Shown here one piece after another: positions 1 to 9,356 of a DNA stretch of 64,000 nucleotides. The notes under the pieces were generated by a model. That model ran no database searches. It was given only the letters and a program-made list of their open reading frames with translations, and had not been told where the DNA came from. This stretch comes from Flexivirga aerilata. GTDB lineage: Bacteria > Actinomycetota > Actinomycetes > Actinomycetales > Dermatophilaceae. The position numbers and the translations under genes were made by a program. The number at the start of each line of letters is the position of its first letter. Position 1 is the stretch's first letter. The DNA lies in contig NZ_JABENB010000001.1 of NCBI RefSeq assembly GCF_013002715.1, forward strand, positions 1-64,000, read 5' to 3'.

Positions 1-110
1 ACCCGTTCGCCACTAATCCAAACCAGCAAGCTGGTCCTTCATCGTTCGACTTGCATGTGTTAAGCACGCCGCCAGCGTTCGTCCTGAGCCAGGATCAAAC
101 TCTCCGCAAA
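1..110 (-). rRNA. rrs: 16S ribosomal RNA, 5' end (partial)
   Basis: Read on the minus strand this is the first ~110 nt of 16S rRNA. It contains the universal 27F site (AGAGTTTGATCCTGGCTCAG) followed by the conserved stretch leading to GCAAGTCGAACG. Placing the first A of AGAGTTTGATC at E. coli position 8 puts the mature 5' end near base 110. The rest of the gene lies beyond the left edge, so this is one end of an rRNA operon transcribed leftward. Its identity is certain; the exact 5' end is good to a few bases. Confidence 0.97.
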
Positions 111-573
111 AAAATACAAAAAAAATTCAAACCATGGCTAAAAAATCGATCAAGAGCAAAAATGCTACAAAAACGATCAAAACCAACAAACAATTGGCAT
201 CAATCACTCGACACGCTGTTGAGTTCTCAAAAAACGACCAGACAACCGCCGCCGACACCGAGGTGGTGACAGCAAGCAGAAGCTGTGGCTTCCTTCTTGG
301 ATCCGCTCGGCTCTTGGGCGTCAAGCCGGCCGTTGGCCAGCTCTCGCGCACTTGGCTCCGAGTGGAGGTATCAGCTTAGCAGACTCTGTCGACCAGAGTC
401 AAACCCTGATCGATCAGTCTTCGGCGGGTGGTTCGTCCGGTCCCAGTCTGAGCTGGTTTCCGGCCGCTGCCACCCCGTCGGGCTGACATGTAGAACAGTA
501 GACCACGTCCCGGCGAACTTCCAAATCGGGGCGCCCGCCGGGGCGTTTATGCAGGTCAGCGGCCTGCGGGGCC
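111..573 (-). promoter_or_regulatory. rRNA operon promoter and leader
   Basis: This gene-free stretch lies between the cbs stop and the 16S gene. On the minus strand a strong sigma-70-like promoter is visible: -35 TTGACT at 402-397, an 18-base spacer, and -10 TAAGCT at 378-373. Downstream, 231-218 reads TTTGAGAACTCAAC, a motif common in the leaders of actinobacterial rRNA operons and thought to be an antitermination or processing signal. Bases 111-200 are unusually A/T-rich for this genome, as expected of an untranslated leader. Short frames here look like chance. A second upstream promoter may exist near 524-495 but is weak. Confidence 0.75.
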
Positions 574-1953
574 CTACTCCGCGAAGAGGGTCAGCAGGTC
601 GGCGCGGGTCAGCACCCCGATCGGCTTGCCCTCCTGCACCACCATCAGGGCGTCGTTCTTGGTGAGCAGGTCCCGCGCTCCCTCGATGGGCTCACCGGCG
701 CCGATCATCGGCAACGGTGCCTCCATGTGGCGCTCGACCGGGTCGGCCAGATGAGCGGCGCCGGCATACAGGGCGTCGAGCAGCTCGCGCTCGCTCACCG
801 ATCCGGCGACCTCGCCGGCCATCACCGGCGGCTCGGCCTTCACCACCGGCATCTGGGAGACGCCGTACTCCCGCAAGATGTCGATCGCGTCGCGGATCGT
901 CTCGCTCGGGTGGGTGTGCACCAGCGCCGGCATGTTGCCGGTCTTGGCCTTGAGCACCTGGCCGACCGTGCGGTCCAGGGCGGCGTCCCGCAGGAACCCG
1001 TAGCTGCTCATCCAGCCGTCGTCGAAGATCTTCGACATGTAACCGCGCCCGGAGTCGGGCAACAGCACCACGACCGTGGCGTCTGCGGGCAGGGTCTTGG
1101 CGTGCCGCAGCGCGGCGACCACCGCCATACCGCAGGATCCACCGACGAGCAGGCCCTCCTCGCGGGCCAGGCGGCGGGTCATCTCGAAGGACTCGGCGTC
1201 GCTCACCGCGATGACCTCGTCCGGGACCTTCGGGTCGTAGGCGCGCGGCCACATGTCCTCGCCGACACCCTCGACCAGATAGGGGCGTCCGGTGCCACCG
1301 GAGTAGACCGAGCCCTCCGGGTCGGCGCCCACGATGCGCACCCGGCCTTCGGGACGGTCGGCGGAGATCTCGCGCAGGTAGCGGCCGGTCCCGGTGATCG
1401 TGCCGCCGGTGCCGATGCCCGCCACGAACGACGTGAGCTTGCCGTCGGTGTCCGCCCAGATCTCCGGGCCGGTGGAGTGGTAATGCGAGTTGGGGCCTTC
1501 GGGGTTGGAGTACTGGTCCGGCTTCCACCCACCCGGCGTCTCGGCCGCGATGCGGTCGGACACGCTGTAGTAGGAGTCGGGGTGCTCCGGCGGGACGGAG
1601 GTCGGCGTGACGACGACCTCCGCGCCATACGCCTTGAGGACGTTGCGCTTGTCCTCACTCACCTTGTCGGGGCAGACGAAGATGCACTTGTACCCCTTGC
1701 GCTGCGCGACCAGTGCGAGGCCGACGCCGGTGTTGCCCGAGGTCGGCTCGACGATGGTGCCGCCGGGCTGCAGGGCGCCGGACTGCTCGGCCGCCTCGAT
1801 CATCCGCAGCGCGATGCGGTCCTTCACCGATCCGCCGGGGTTCAGATACTCGACCTTCGCGAGCACGGTCGCGTCGATGCCCTCGGTGACGCGGTTGAGC
1901 TTGACCAGTGGGGTGCCGCCGACCAGGTCGGCGATGTGCTCCGCGAATTTCAT
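574..1953 (-). CDS. cbs: cystathionine beta-synthase
   Basis: This PLP enzyme condenses serine with homocysteine to give cystathionine in reverse transsulfuration. The 459-residue protein has a fold-type II PLP core: GGSVKDR with the Schiff-base Lys44, PTSGNTG at 70-76, and a glycine-rich GIGTGGTITGTG phosphate loop near 180. Two C-terminal CBS domains (about 335-459) follow. A core plus CBS pair distinguishes it from plain cysteine synthase. The ATG at 1953 gives the normal family N-terminus. It is single and monocistronic, divergent from the SGNH hydrolase. A 9-base inverted pair (ATCGTCTCA at 1960-1968, TGAGACGAT at 2031-2039) brackets the divergent intergenic region and may be regulatory. 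That is only a suggestion. Confidence 0.95.
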   Translation of the reverse strand: MKFAEHIADLVGGTPLVKLNRVTEGIDATVLAKVEYLNPGGSVKDRIALRMIEAAEQSGALQPGGTIVEPTSGNTGVGLALVAQRKGYKCIFVCPDKVSEDKRNVLKAYGAEVVVTPTSVPPEHPDSYYSVSDRIAAETPGGWKPDQYSNPEGPNSHYHSTGPEIWADTDGKLTSFVAGIGTGGTITGTGRYLREISADRPEGRVRIVGADPEGSVYSGGTGRPYLVEGVGEDMWPRAYDPKVPDEVIAVSDAESFEMTRRLAREEGLLVGGSCGMAVVAALRHAKTLPADATVVVLLPDSGRGYMSKIFDDGWMSSYGFLRDAALDRTVGQVLKAKTGNMPALVHTHPSETIRDAIDILREYGVSQMPVVKAEPPVMAGEVAGSVSERELLDALYAGAAHLADPVERHMEAPLPMIGAGEPIEGARDLLTKNDALMVVQEGKPIGVLTRADLLTLFAE

Positions 1954-2056
1954 GTGAGCATCGTCTCAGATGTTGGGCACCGCGCGGCACCCACCCGGCC
2001 TTCCCCGCGCGCGGGAACGTCACAGCCCAGTGAGACGATCGACGTCTCGAAGGGCA

Positions 2057-3235
2057 ATGTCGTCGACGGTTGCGGGGGTGCACACGATGGGTCGGGCCAG
2101 ACGAGCGCGCAAGATCGCCGCGATCGCCGCGTATGGCGGGGGCATCGGCGCGGCCGGCCTCGGCGCGGGCTGGGGCGTGCTGCTCGGCGAGGCCAAGATC
2201 GCGCGCCGCATCGTGGGGCAGCCCTTCGACGGGGCCCCCGAGGACAGCGGGGTGTATGGCGCAGGCCCCGGCGACCCGATCGAGCTGCTGATGGTCGGCG
2301 ACTCCACCGCCAAGGGCATGGGCGCCGACACCGCCTACCAGACCGTCGGCGCGATCATCGCGACCGCGGCCGCCGCGCTCGCCGGCCGCCCCGTGCGCCT
2401 CACCAATGTCGCCGTCGTCGGCGCGACGTCCCCCGACCTCGGTGGACAGGTCGAGCAGGCGCTGGAGCAGGTGCCCGAGCCGGACGCCGCCGTCATCATG
2501 ATCGGCGCCAACGACGTCACCGGCCGGCTCTCGCGCTCCACCTCGGTGCGCCACCTCGCCGATGCCGTCGAGTCGTTGCGCGCAGCGGGCGCCGAGGTTG
2601 TCGTCGGCACCTGCCCCGACCTCGGTGTGATCGAGCCGGTGCCGCAACCGCTCCGGCTGATCGCGCGCCGCTGGTCGCGCGACCTCGCCGCCGCTCAGAC
2701 GGTGGCCGTGATCGAGCACGGCGGCCGCACGGTGTCGCTCGGCGACCTGCTCGGCCACGAGTTCTCCGACAGCCCGTCGGTGATGTTCTCCAAGGACCGC
2801 TTCCACCCCTCCCCCGCTGGCTACGCGCGGGCCGCCTCGGCGCTGCTGCCGAGCGTGCTCGACGCCCTCGGCCAGCAGTCGGCCGACACCGGTCGTCAGC
2901 CCGACCGTCGCCGCGGCGAGGCGGTCGACCCGGTGTCCGTCGCGGCGAAGCGTGCGGTCCGCGACCCCGGCACCGAGGTGTCGGCCACCGACGTGCGCGG
3001 CGCGGAGCGCGGCCGGCGCGGGCGCTGGGCGGTGCTGTTGCGCCGCCACCGCACGCCGCTGCCCGACCCCGACGAGCCGGGCGACGAACCGAGCGGCGGT
3101 CCGGGCGAGGAGCCGGTTTCCGACGGCGCCGGCCCAGCGGTCCCGCACGGCCCGGGCGGCGGGGCCGCGTCGGATTCGCAGCAACCGCAAGCGGATTCGA
3201 CTGACGCCATACACAGCTCGACGGGGGCGCAGTAA
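2057..3235 (+). CDS. membrane-anchored SGNH/GDSL-family hydrolase
   Basis: SGNH-hydrolase fold esterase or lipase of unknown substrate, 392 residues. From this start, block I is GDS (Ser83), block III is GAND (Asn152) and block V is DRFHPS (Asp247/His250), so a complete catalytic set is present. A basic N-terminus and a hydrophobic segment at about 20-44 suggest a membrane anchor with the enzyme outside. The last ~120 residues are Pro/Gly/Arg-rich and probably disordered. The start is uncertain: ATG 2057 has AAGGG very close upstream, while ATG 2087 has a GGGGG tract at good spacing. Longer upstream frames are not credible. It is followed 10 bases later by the HIT gene. Confidence 0.85.
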   Translation: MSSTVAGVHTMGRARRARKIAAIAAYGGGIGAAGLGAGWGVLLGEAKIARRIVGQPFDGAPEDSGVYGAGPGDPIELLMVGDSTAKGMGADTAYQTVGAIIATAAAALAGRPVRLTNVAVVGATSPDLGGQVEQALEQVPEPDAAVIMIGANDVTGRLSRSTSVRHLADAVESLRAAGAEVVVGTCPDLGVIEPVPQPLRLIARRWSRDLAAAQTVAVIEHGGRTVSLGDLLGHEFSDSPSVMFSKDRFHPSPAGYARAASALLPSVLDALGQQSADTGRQPDRRRGEAVDPVSVAAKRAVRDPGTEVSATDVRGAERGRRGRWAVLLRRHRTPLPDPDEPGDEPSGGPGEEPVSDGAGPAVPHGPGGGAASDSQQPQADSTDAIHSSTGAQ

Positions 3236-3245
3236 GGTCGCCACC

Positions 3246-3665
3246 ATGACCGAGACCACGGACCCGGACTGCCTGTTCTGCAAGATCGTCGCGGGCGAGA
3301 TCCCGTCGCAGCAGATCGACGAGAACGACGACACGTTCGTCTTCATGGACATCAACCCGGCGACGCGCGGGCACGCGCTGGTGATCCCGAAGCGGCATAC
3401 GCAGGACCTGACCACGATCGACCCGGCTGACCTCGCGGCGTGCGCACAGATGGCGCAGCAGATCGCGAAGCGCGCCAAGTCACAGCTGCACGCCGACGGC
3501 GTCAACCTGCTCAACTGCTGCGGCGAGGTTGCGTGGCAGACGGTCTTCCATTTCCACATCCACGTGATCCCGCGCTACGTCGACGACAGCGTGCGCCTGC
3601 CGTGGATCCCGGCGCCCGGCGACGCAGACGAGATCGCGGCCGCCGCGGAGGCGCTGCGCGGCTGA
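3246..3665 (+). CDS. HIT family protein (histidine-triad hydrolase)
   Basis: Histidine-triad protein of 139 residues, the normal HINT-branch length. HIT proteins hydrolyse or transfer nucleotidyl groups on phosphoramidate or dinucleoside substrates. The N-terminal CLFCKIVAGEIPS is typical, and the catalytic triad HFHIHVIP gives His102, His104 and His106. The middle motif NPATRGHALVIPKRH is also canonical. The ATG at 3246 lies only 10 bases after the SGNH hydrolase stop, so the two are probably cotranscribed. The physiological substrate cannot be read from sequence. Confidence 0.93.
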   Translation: MTETTDPDCLFCKIVAGEIPSQQIDENDDTFVFMDINPATRGHALVIPKRHTQDLTTIDPADLAACAQMAQQIAKRAKSQLHADGVNLLNCCGEVAWQTVFHFHIHVIPRYVDDSVRLPWIPAPGDADEIAAAAEALRG

Positions 3666-3749
3666 GCCCGGTGGGTGGGCAGGTGAGCGCTTGCTTAGTT
3701 GCTCGCCTAGACTGCGGTGACTTGCCTACCTCAATGGAGTGGAGCGCTC

Positions 3750-4973
<1,224 letters not shown>

Positions 4974-4984
4974 CACCTGCTGCA

Positions 4985-5272
4985 GTGGCGCTTCCTCCCG
5001 AGATCGACGAGGAGTTGCGCCGGATCGCGCGGCGCTGGCACGAGTTGCCGGCGCCGCGCGCTGCTGCATTGGCGCCCGATCTGCGCGCGCTCGCGCAGTC
5101 GTTGGCCGACCGGGTGCGGGCGGCGGCCGGTCGTCCGCCGGTGCCGCTGCCGGAACTCGGTGAGGCGACGCTGCTCGATCAGCTGCGGGTGACCGTGTAT
5201 GACGCCACCGCCGCGGGCCAGACCGCCGACCTGCCGGACCGGCTGCGTGCGCTGCGGCACGCGATCGGGTGA
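4985..5272 (+). CDS. small hypothetical protein, 95 aa
   Basis: A 95-residue frame starting GTG at 4985, 11 bases after the thiolase stop. It has the codon usage of a real gene and is rich in Ala, Arg, Leu and Pro: VALPPEIDEELRRIARRW at the start and a helical middle with many Arg/Glu. No signal peptide, membrane segment or cysteine pair is visible. I do not recognise the family. Its position suggests translational coupling to the thiolase. Downstream lies the tandem palindromic repeat region, not another gene. Confidence 0.65.
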   Translation: MALPPEIDEELRRIARRWHELPAPRAAALAPDLRALAQSLADRVRAAAGRPPVPLPELGEATLLDQLRVTVYDATAAGQTADLPDRLRALRHAIG

Positions 5273-5287
5273 GGTGCGGCTGGGTCG

Positions 5288-5540
5288 GCGTGCACAGCCC
5301 GCGACCGTCGCGACTTGTGCACGCCCCGGCCACATCCGCGTGCACAGCCCGCAACCGTCGCGACTTGTGCACGCCCCCAGCCCGATTCGCGTGCACAGCC
5401 CGCAACCGTCGCGACTTGTGCACGCCCCCAGCCCGATTCGCGTGCACACCCCGCAACCGTCGCGACTTGTGCACGCCCCCAGCCCGATCCGCGTGCGCAG
5501 CCCGCAACCGTCGCGACTTGTGCACGCCCCAACCCGCGAC
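5288..5540. repeat. five tandem ~51-bp palindromic repeat units
   Basis: Five near-identical head-to-tail copies begin at 5288, 5338, 5389, 5440 and 5491. Each carries the inverted arms GCGTGCACA and TGTGCACGC around a loop of about 20 bases containing the palindrome GTCGCGAC. Each unit can therefore fold alone, and units can also pair with each other. Copies differ by one or two bases; the last has a GTGCGCA variant in its first arm. The array lies between two convergent genes (stops at 5272 and 5631) and is followed by a separate perfect terminator. Frames running through it translate to repeated peptides on both strands and are artefacts. Confidence 0.92.
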
Positions 5541-5554
5541 GCCCGCGGCGTACC

Positions 5555-5608
5555 ACGACGAAGGGCGGCGCCGACGAGTGTGTGCTCGTCGGCGCCGCCC
5601 TTCGTCGT
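5555..5608 (-). terminator. perfect 24-bp hairpin terminator of the BI-1 family gene
   Basis: Perfect inverted repeat: arm 5555-5578, loop TGTGTG at 5579-5584, arm 5585-5608. It starts 22 bases after the stop codon of the minus-strand Bax-inhibitor-family gene. There is no U-tract, which is common for terminators in high-GC actinobacteria. It could also serve the plus-strand genes from the other side, after the repeats. Confidence 0.88.
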
Positions 5609-5630
5609 ACGAGGAGTCGGAGCAGCAGCC

Positions 5631-6605
5631 TCAGTTGCGCTGAATGCGGGCGAAGAGGCGCAGCAGCTCGATGTAGAGCCAGACGACCGACACCAGCAGA
5701 CCGTGCGCCATCAGCCAGGAGTACTTCTCGGGCAGACCGGCGTTGACGCCGCGCTGGATCGAGTCGAAGTCGACGGCGATCGAGTATGACGCCAGGCCCA
5801 CCGCGAACACGCTGATGATGATGCCGAGCGGGCCGCTGCCGCCGACGCCGAACGGGTTGTCGATGACGCCGGTGAGGACCAGCAGGAAGTTGACGATCGC
5901 GAAGAGAAAGTAGCCCATGATCATCAGGCCGAAGATCTTCCGCGAGCGCTCGGTGACCCGGATGAGCCCGAACTTCCAGCCGGCGAACATCCCGGCGAAG
6001 ACGCAGAGGGTCGCGAGCACGGCCTCGCCGACGACGCCCGGGTAGGCGTTGTTGAAGAAGCCGCTGACGGCCCCGATGAAGAGGCCCTCGCACACGGCAT
6101 ACGCGATGATCAGCGGCACCGAGATGACGCGCTTGAACGAGATCACGAAGCCGAGGACGATGCCGGCGATCATGCCGCCCATCCACAGCGCCATGCCGGC
6201 GCCCGGGTTGGCGGCGCCGACGAACCAGCCGACGGCCGCGAAGACCAGCAGGATGCCGAAGAGGGCGAGTGACTTGGTGACGACGTCGTCGACGGTCATC
6301 CGGCCCGACTGGCGGGCCGTCGCGGACGGCGCCTCGTAGGCCTTCTCCAGATCGGGCTGGCCCATTGGCGCGCCCGGGTACCCGCCCATCTGCTGACCCG
6401 GGTAGCCCTGCTGTCCTGGGTAACCCTGCTGACCGGGGTAGCCCTGTGGCTGACCGGGGTAGCCCTGCTGCCCGCCGGGATAGCCGTATTGGGCGGCGCG
6501 CTGCTGGTCGGGCGTGCCGAACTGGCCGTACTGCGGCTGGTCAGCGGCGACTCGGCCTTTGTCCAGGTCGTCGTTGAACCGGTTGAACACCGGATTGGAT
6601 GCCAT
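5631..6605 (-). CDS. Bax inhibitor-1/YccA family integral membrane protein
   Basis: A 324-residue membrane protein. The first ~100 residues are a cytoplasmic Gln/Gly/Pro/Tyr-rich tail with repeated QGYPGQ units (roughly residues 45-80). The rest has about seven hydrophobic segments typical of the BI-1/TMBIM family (Pfam Bax1-I). Family members elsewhere are proton-sensitive calcium leak channels or modulators of membrane proteases; the role in actinobacteria is not established. ATG 6605 is followed by MASNPVFNRF, the usual start of actinobacterial members. The monocistronic gene ends in a perfect hairpin. The repeat-rich tail may vary in length between strains. Confidence 0.9.
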   Translation of the reverse strand: MASNPVFNRFNDDLDKGRVAADQPQYGQFGTPDQQRAAQYGYPGGQQGYPGQPQGYPGQQGYPGQQGYPGQQMGGYPGAPMGQPDLEKAYEAPSATARQSGRMTVDDVVTKSLALFGILLVFAAVGWFVGAANPGAGMALWMGGMIAGIVLGFVISFKRVISVPLIIAYAVCEGLFIGAVSGFFNNAYPGVVGEAVLATLCVFAGMFAGWKFGLIRVTERSRKIFGLMIMGYFLFAIVNFLLVLTGVIDNPFGVGGSGPLGIIISVFAVGLASYSIAVDFDSIQRGVNAGLPEKYSWLMAHGLLVSVVWLYIELLRLFARIQRN

Positions 6606-6751
6606 CGTGGTCCTCCCTCTACATCGGCGCGCCGGCCGGTGGGATCTTGGTCACCAGTCTACGGTCCGAACGCTCTCACCTGCAGCAACGCGACATTGCA
6701 GGGTCCGGGTTCCCCCGAGTGCAGACGTTTCCGCCGGCTCAGATCCCCAGT

Positions 6752-7793
6752 TCAGACCGCGACGTCCTCCTCGAGCTCCTCCTCGACGCGTGCGCTCAAC
6801 CGGCCGCGCTCGAGGCGCGCGGCTGCCGTCGTACGACGCCGCTCGACCAGGTGCGCGAGACCGATGCAGAGCACCCCGAGCACCAGCCAGCCGAGGAGTA
6901 TGGCGAGGGGCCCCGCGACGCTGACGTCCGGGAAGTAGAGGACGCGTCGCAGCGACTCCACGAAGCCGGCGCCGATCCAGAAGTGGTGCAGCCAGCCGAA
7001 GAACGCCGGCTGCAGCGTCGTCGGGAAGACGCCGCCCGACGTGGTGAAGTTGAGCGCGACGAAGATCGCGGCGTAGGTGATCGTGCTGAAGCGGCCGAGA
7101 ATCGGATGCAGCCCGACGCCGATCAGGAGCACGACCGCGGTGTAGAGCAGGGACAGGCCCCAGACCGCGGGGAGGTCACCGGGGAACATGCCGTAGAAGC
7201 CGCGGGGCGATCAGCAGCCCCACCGTCGAGATGACGACTGCGGCGCCGAGGGCGATGCCGACGCGGTCGCGCAGACGGCGGCTGGCACCTGCTGCCCCGA
7301 TGGCGATGGAGCTCGCGTAGGAGCCGACGGTGAGCGCGACGAGGAAGAAGAAGCCGTTCTGACCGATCGGGTCGCTGGCGGGCACGCCGGTCACGTCACG
7401 GGTGACGAGAGGCACCCCTTGTTTGGTGGCAACTGGCGAAAACATCTGTGTCGCAGCACTTTTCGCGGCGTCAGAGGCGATGGTGCTGACCAGCAGGGTC
7501 GCCTGCTTCGGGCCGGGCACGTAGGCGGCGGTGAGCTCGAGATGCCGGAGCTGGTCGGTCGCGGCGGCGGTGCTCGGCAGCACCGTGACGTCGGCCTTGT
7601 CCCCCAGCGCCTGCTGCATCGCACTCGCGACCGGCTGGGCCTGCGCGGTCGACCCGACGACCGCGAGCGGCACGTCGTGCGGCGCGGGCTTGTGGAAGCC
7701 GCCCAGATAGGCGACCGCCATGATCAGTCCCATCAGGACCGGCAGTGCGACGTGACTGATAACCGTGCCGAGCGGGGCGCGCTCTTGCGTCAT
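6752..7793 (-). pseudogene. ABC-2/YhgE-like membrane exporter, frameshifted
   Basis: Two minus-strand frames make one protein. The first (7793-7176) has an N-terminal membrane helix, an extracytoplasmic domain and two more helices ending GLLIAPR. The second (from 7189 down to 6752) resumes with FPGDLPAVWG and carries about four helices and a charged tail. The junction near 7195-7205 is in a CGCGGGG run, where one extra base would read GLLIAPR-GFYG-MFPG without a break. The whole would be about 347 residues, like the intact relative at 50725-51789. Either a real loss-of-function indel or a sequencing error explains it. The divergent MarR gene and operator suggest a drug or lipid exporter. Confidence 0.75.
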
Positions 7794-7814
7794 ACGGGTG
7801 AAACTCCTCGCGAC

Positions 7815-7839
7815 TTGAAGTTGTCTAGTGCAACTTCAA
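7815..7839. promoter_or_regulatory. MarR operator, perfect inverted repeat
   Basis: TTGAAGTTG (7815-7823) and CAACTTCAA (7831-7839) form a perfect 9-base inverted repeat around a 7-base spacer. It lies between the divergent exporter (start 7793) and MarR gene (start 7857) and overlaps an A/T-rich promoter-like stretch. This is the expected place for an autoregulatory MarR site controlling both genes. Confidence 0.85.
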
Positions 7840-7856
7840 ATTAGTATAGTCACCCT

Positions 7857-8309
7857 ATGACCTCGGATGCCAACCCGGCCGCCGCCCGGGAGCGCGAGAC
7901 GCGACGGGTGCTGGAGCAGCTGCGCGCGTTCACCCGGCGCCTCAACCGCAACTGGTCCAGCTACGTGCCGGAGCTGACGTTCAGCGACTTCATGGCGCTG
8001 CGCGCGGTCGCCGATCTCGACGTGCCGACGGTGCAGGACGTCGCGCGCGAACTGCGCATCGACAAGTCGTCGGCGAGCCGGCGGGTGGCGGCACTGGAGC
8101 GCGACGGGCACGTCGAGCGGCATCAGATCCCGGGTGAACGGCGCGCCCAGGAGCTCACGCTCACCGCGGTCGGCCGGCGCACCCTGGCGGCTGCCGAGCG
8201 CACCAACCTGGCGACCCTGGGCGAACGGATGGCGGACTGGACCGACGCAGACATCGCGCGGCTCGCGCAGTTGCTGGAGCGGTTGAACGGATCAGAGCCG
8301 ACGGCGTGA
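7857..8309 (+). CDS. MarR family transcriptional regulator
   Basis: A 150-residue winged-helix regulator. The recognition region reads VPTVQDVARELRIDKSSASRRVAALERDGHVER, followed by the wing (IPGERRAQELTLTAVGRR), then a C-terminal dimerisation helix. Length and order are those of classic MarR proteins. It is divergent from the frameshifted exporter and separated from it by the perfect palindrome at 7815-7839, so it probably represses that exporter and itself and is relieved by a small hydrophobic ligand. The ligand is unknown. The ATG at 7857 fits the palindrome spacing. Confidence 0.92.
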   Translation: MTSDANPAAARERETRRVLEQLRAFTRRLNRNWSSYVPELTFSDFMALRAVADLDVPTVQDVARELRIDKSSASRRVAALERDGHVERHQIPGERRAQELTLTAVGRRTLAAAERTNLATLGERMADWTDADIARLAQLLERLNGSEPTA

Positions 8310-8333
8310 ACGCCCGAATGCGTCGAGCTCGAG

Positions 8334-8407
8334 TGCCCCCGACGGGACTCGAACCCGCACTCCAGCGATTTTAAGTCGCCTGCCTCTGCCAGTTGGGCTA
8401 CGAGGGC
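8334..8407 (-). tRNA. tRNA with anticodon UAA (Leu), short variable loop
   Basis: A complete 74-nt cloverleaf on the minus strand. The acceptor GCCCTCG pairs with CGGGGGC and the discriminator is A. The D arm is GCC/GGC. The anticodon stem GGCGA/TCGCT holds the loop CTTAAAA, so the anticodon is UAA, reading UUA leucine codons. The T arm is GCGGG-TTCGAGT-CCCGT. The variable loop is only 5 nt (GGAGT), whereas bacterial leucine tRNAs normally have a long class II arm. CCA is not encoded. It lies between the MarR gene and ppx. The gene call is firm; its amino-acid identity follows from the anticodon only. Confidence 0.9.
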
Positions 8408-8417
8408 GGGAGCCAGA

Positions 8418-9356
8418 TTAGTCGGCGAGCCCCAGGGCGATGCCGTCGAGGATGTCGTGCTCGCTGGTGAGCACGGTGGTGAGGCCGGCCTGCTCCGCGA
8501 CGCGCTGCACGATCGTGCCCCAGATCAGCGCTCCCGAGCCGATCACGTCGACCCGGCCGGGGTGCATGAAGCCGAGCTCGGCGCGCTGCGCGCGCGTCAT
8601 CCGCAGGAGGTCGTCGCACGAGTCGACGACCTGGTGCACGGTCAGCGCAGTGCCGTCGATGCGCTCCGGGTCGTATGCCGGCAGCCGCAGCGCGTTGGCG
8701 GTGATCGTGGTGACCGAGCCGGCCAGCCCGATCAACGACCCGGCCTCCCCCAGCGGCACGACCTGCGCAGCACTGTCGATGAGAGCGTCGATATCCGTTG
8801 TCGCTGCAGCGATTTCGGCGTCGGTCGGCGGGTCCGAGCGCAGGTGCCGCTCGGTGAAGCGCACGCAACCCATGTCGACCGAGCGCGCCGCCGTCACCTG
8901 CTCGTCGCCGAGCACGAACTCGGTCGAGCCACCACCCAGGTCCACCACGAGGTATGGCGCAGGCGTCTGCTCACCGGCCACGCTCGTCGCCCCGCGGAAG
9001 CTCAGCTGCGCCTCCTCGTCCCCGGTGATCACCTCGGGGCGGATGCCGAAGGCGGAGAACGCGTCGGCGACACCGGCCGCGAACTCTGCGGCGTTGGACG
9101 CGTCGCGGGATGCCGAGGTCGCGACGAAACGCACCCGCTCGACGCCCAACTCCACGCACTGCGAGGCATATTCGCGGGCAACGGTGAGCGTGCGCTCCAT
9201 CGCCTCGGGCGCGATGCGTCCGGTCACGTCGACGCCCTGACCGAGGCGGACGATCTCCATCCGGCGCACCACGTCCCGCACGGTGCGGCCATCGGTGTCG
9301 GCGACGAGGAGCCGGATCGAGTTGGTGCCGCAGTCGACCGCGGCGACCCTCGTCAT
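8418..9356 (-). CDS. Ppx/GppA family exopolyphosphatase
   Basis: A 312-residue member of the sugar-kinase/Hsp70-like Ppx/GppA phosphatases, which hydrolyse polyphosphate or pppGpp. Motifs are VAAVDCGTNSIRLLVAD at the N-terminus (phosphate 1 loop), VDLGGGSTEFVLG in the middle (phosphate 2), and a GLAGSVTTITA motif. This short actinobacterial form lacks the C-terminal HD domain of E. coli Ppx. The ATG at 9356 overlaps the DUF501 stop by 4 bases (ATGA), so the two are translationally coupled, as in many actinobacteria. A longer upstream frame is not real. The polyphosphate versus pppGpp preference is not decidable. Confidence 0.92.
   Translation of the reverse strand: MTRVAAVDCGTNSIRLLVADTDGRTVRDVVRRMEIVRLGQGVDVTGRIAPEAMERTLTVAREYASQCVELGVERVRFVATSASRDASNAAEFAAGVADAFSAFGIRPEVITGDEEAQLSFRGATSVAGEQTPAPYLVVDLGGGSTEFVLGDEQVTAARSVDMGCVRFTERHLRSDPPTDAEIAAATTDIDALIDSAAQVVPLGEAGSLIGLAGSVTTITANALRLPAYDPERIDGTALTVHQVVDSCDDLLRMTRAQRAELGFMHPGRVDVIGSGALIWGTIVQRVAEQAGLTTVLTSEHDILDGIALGLAD

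Noticed and set aside
1960..2039. Nine-base inverted pair between cbs and the SGNH hydrolase as a firm operator
   Set aside because: The arms are 62 bases apart, too far for a usual single site; mentioned only as a weak possibility in the cbs entry.
574..3204. Long plus-strand frame across cbs and the SGNH hydrolase region
   Set aside because: Its first half is antisense to cbs and its second half is out of frame with the SGNH hydrolase, which has clear catalytic motifs.
5288..5540. Possible CRISPR array
   Set aside because: The whole 51-bp unit is repeated, so there are no unique spacers, and no cas genes are near.
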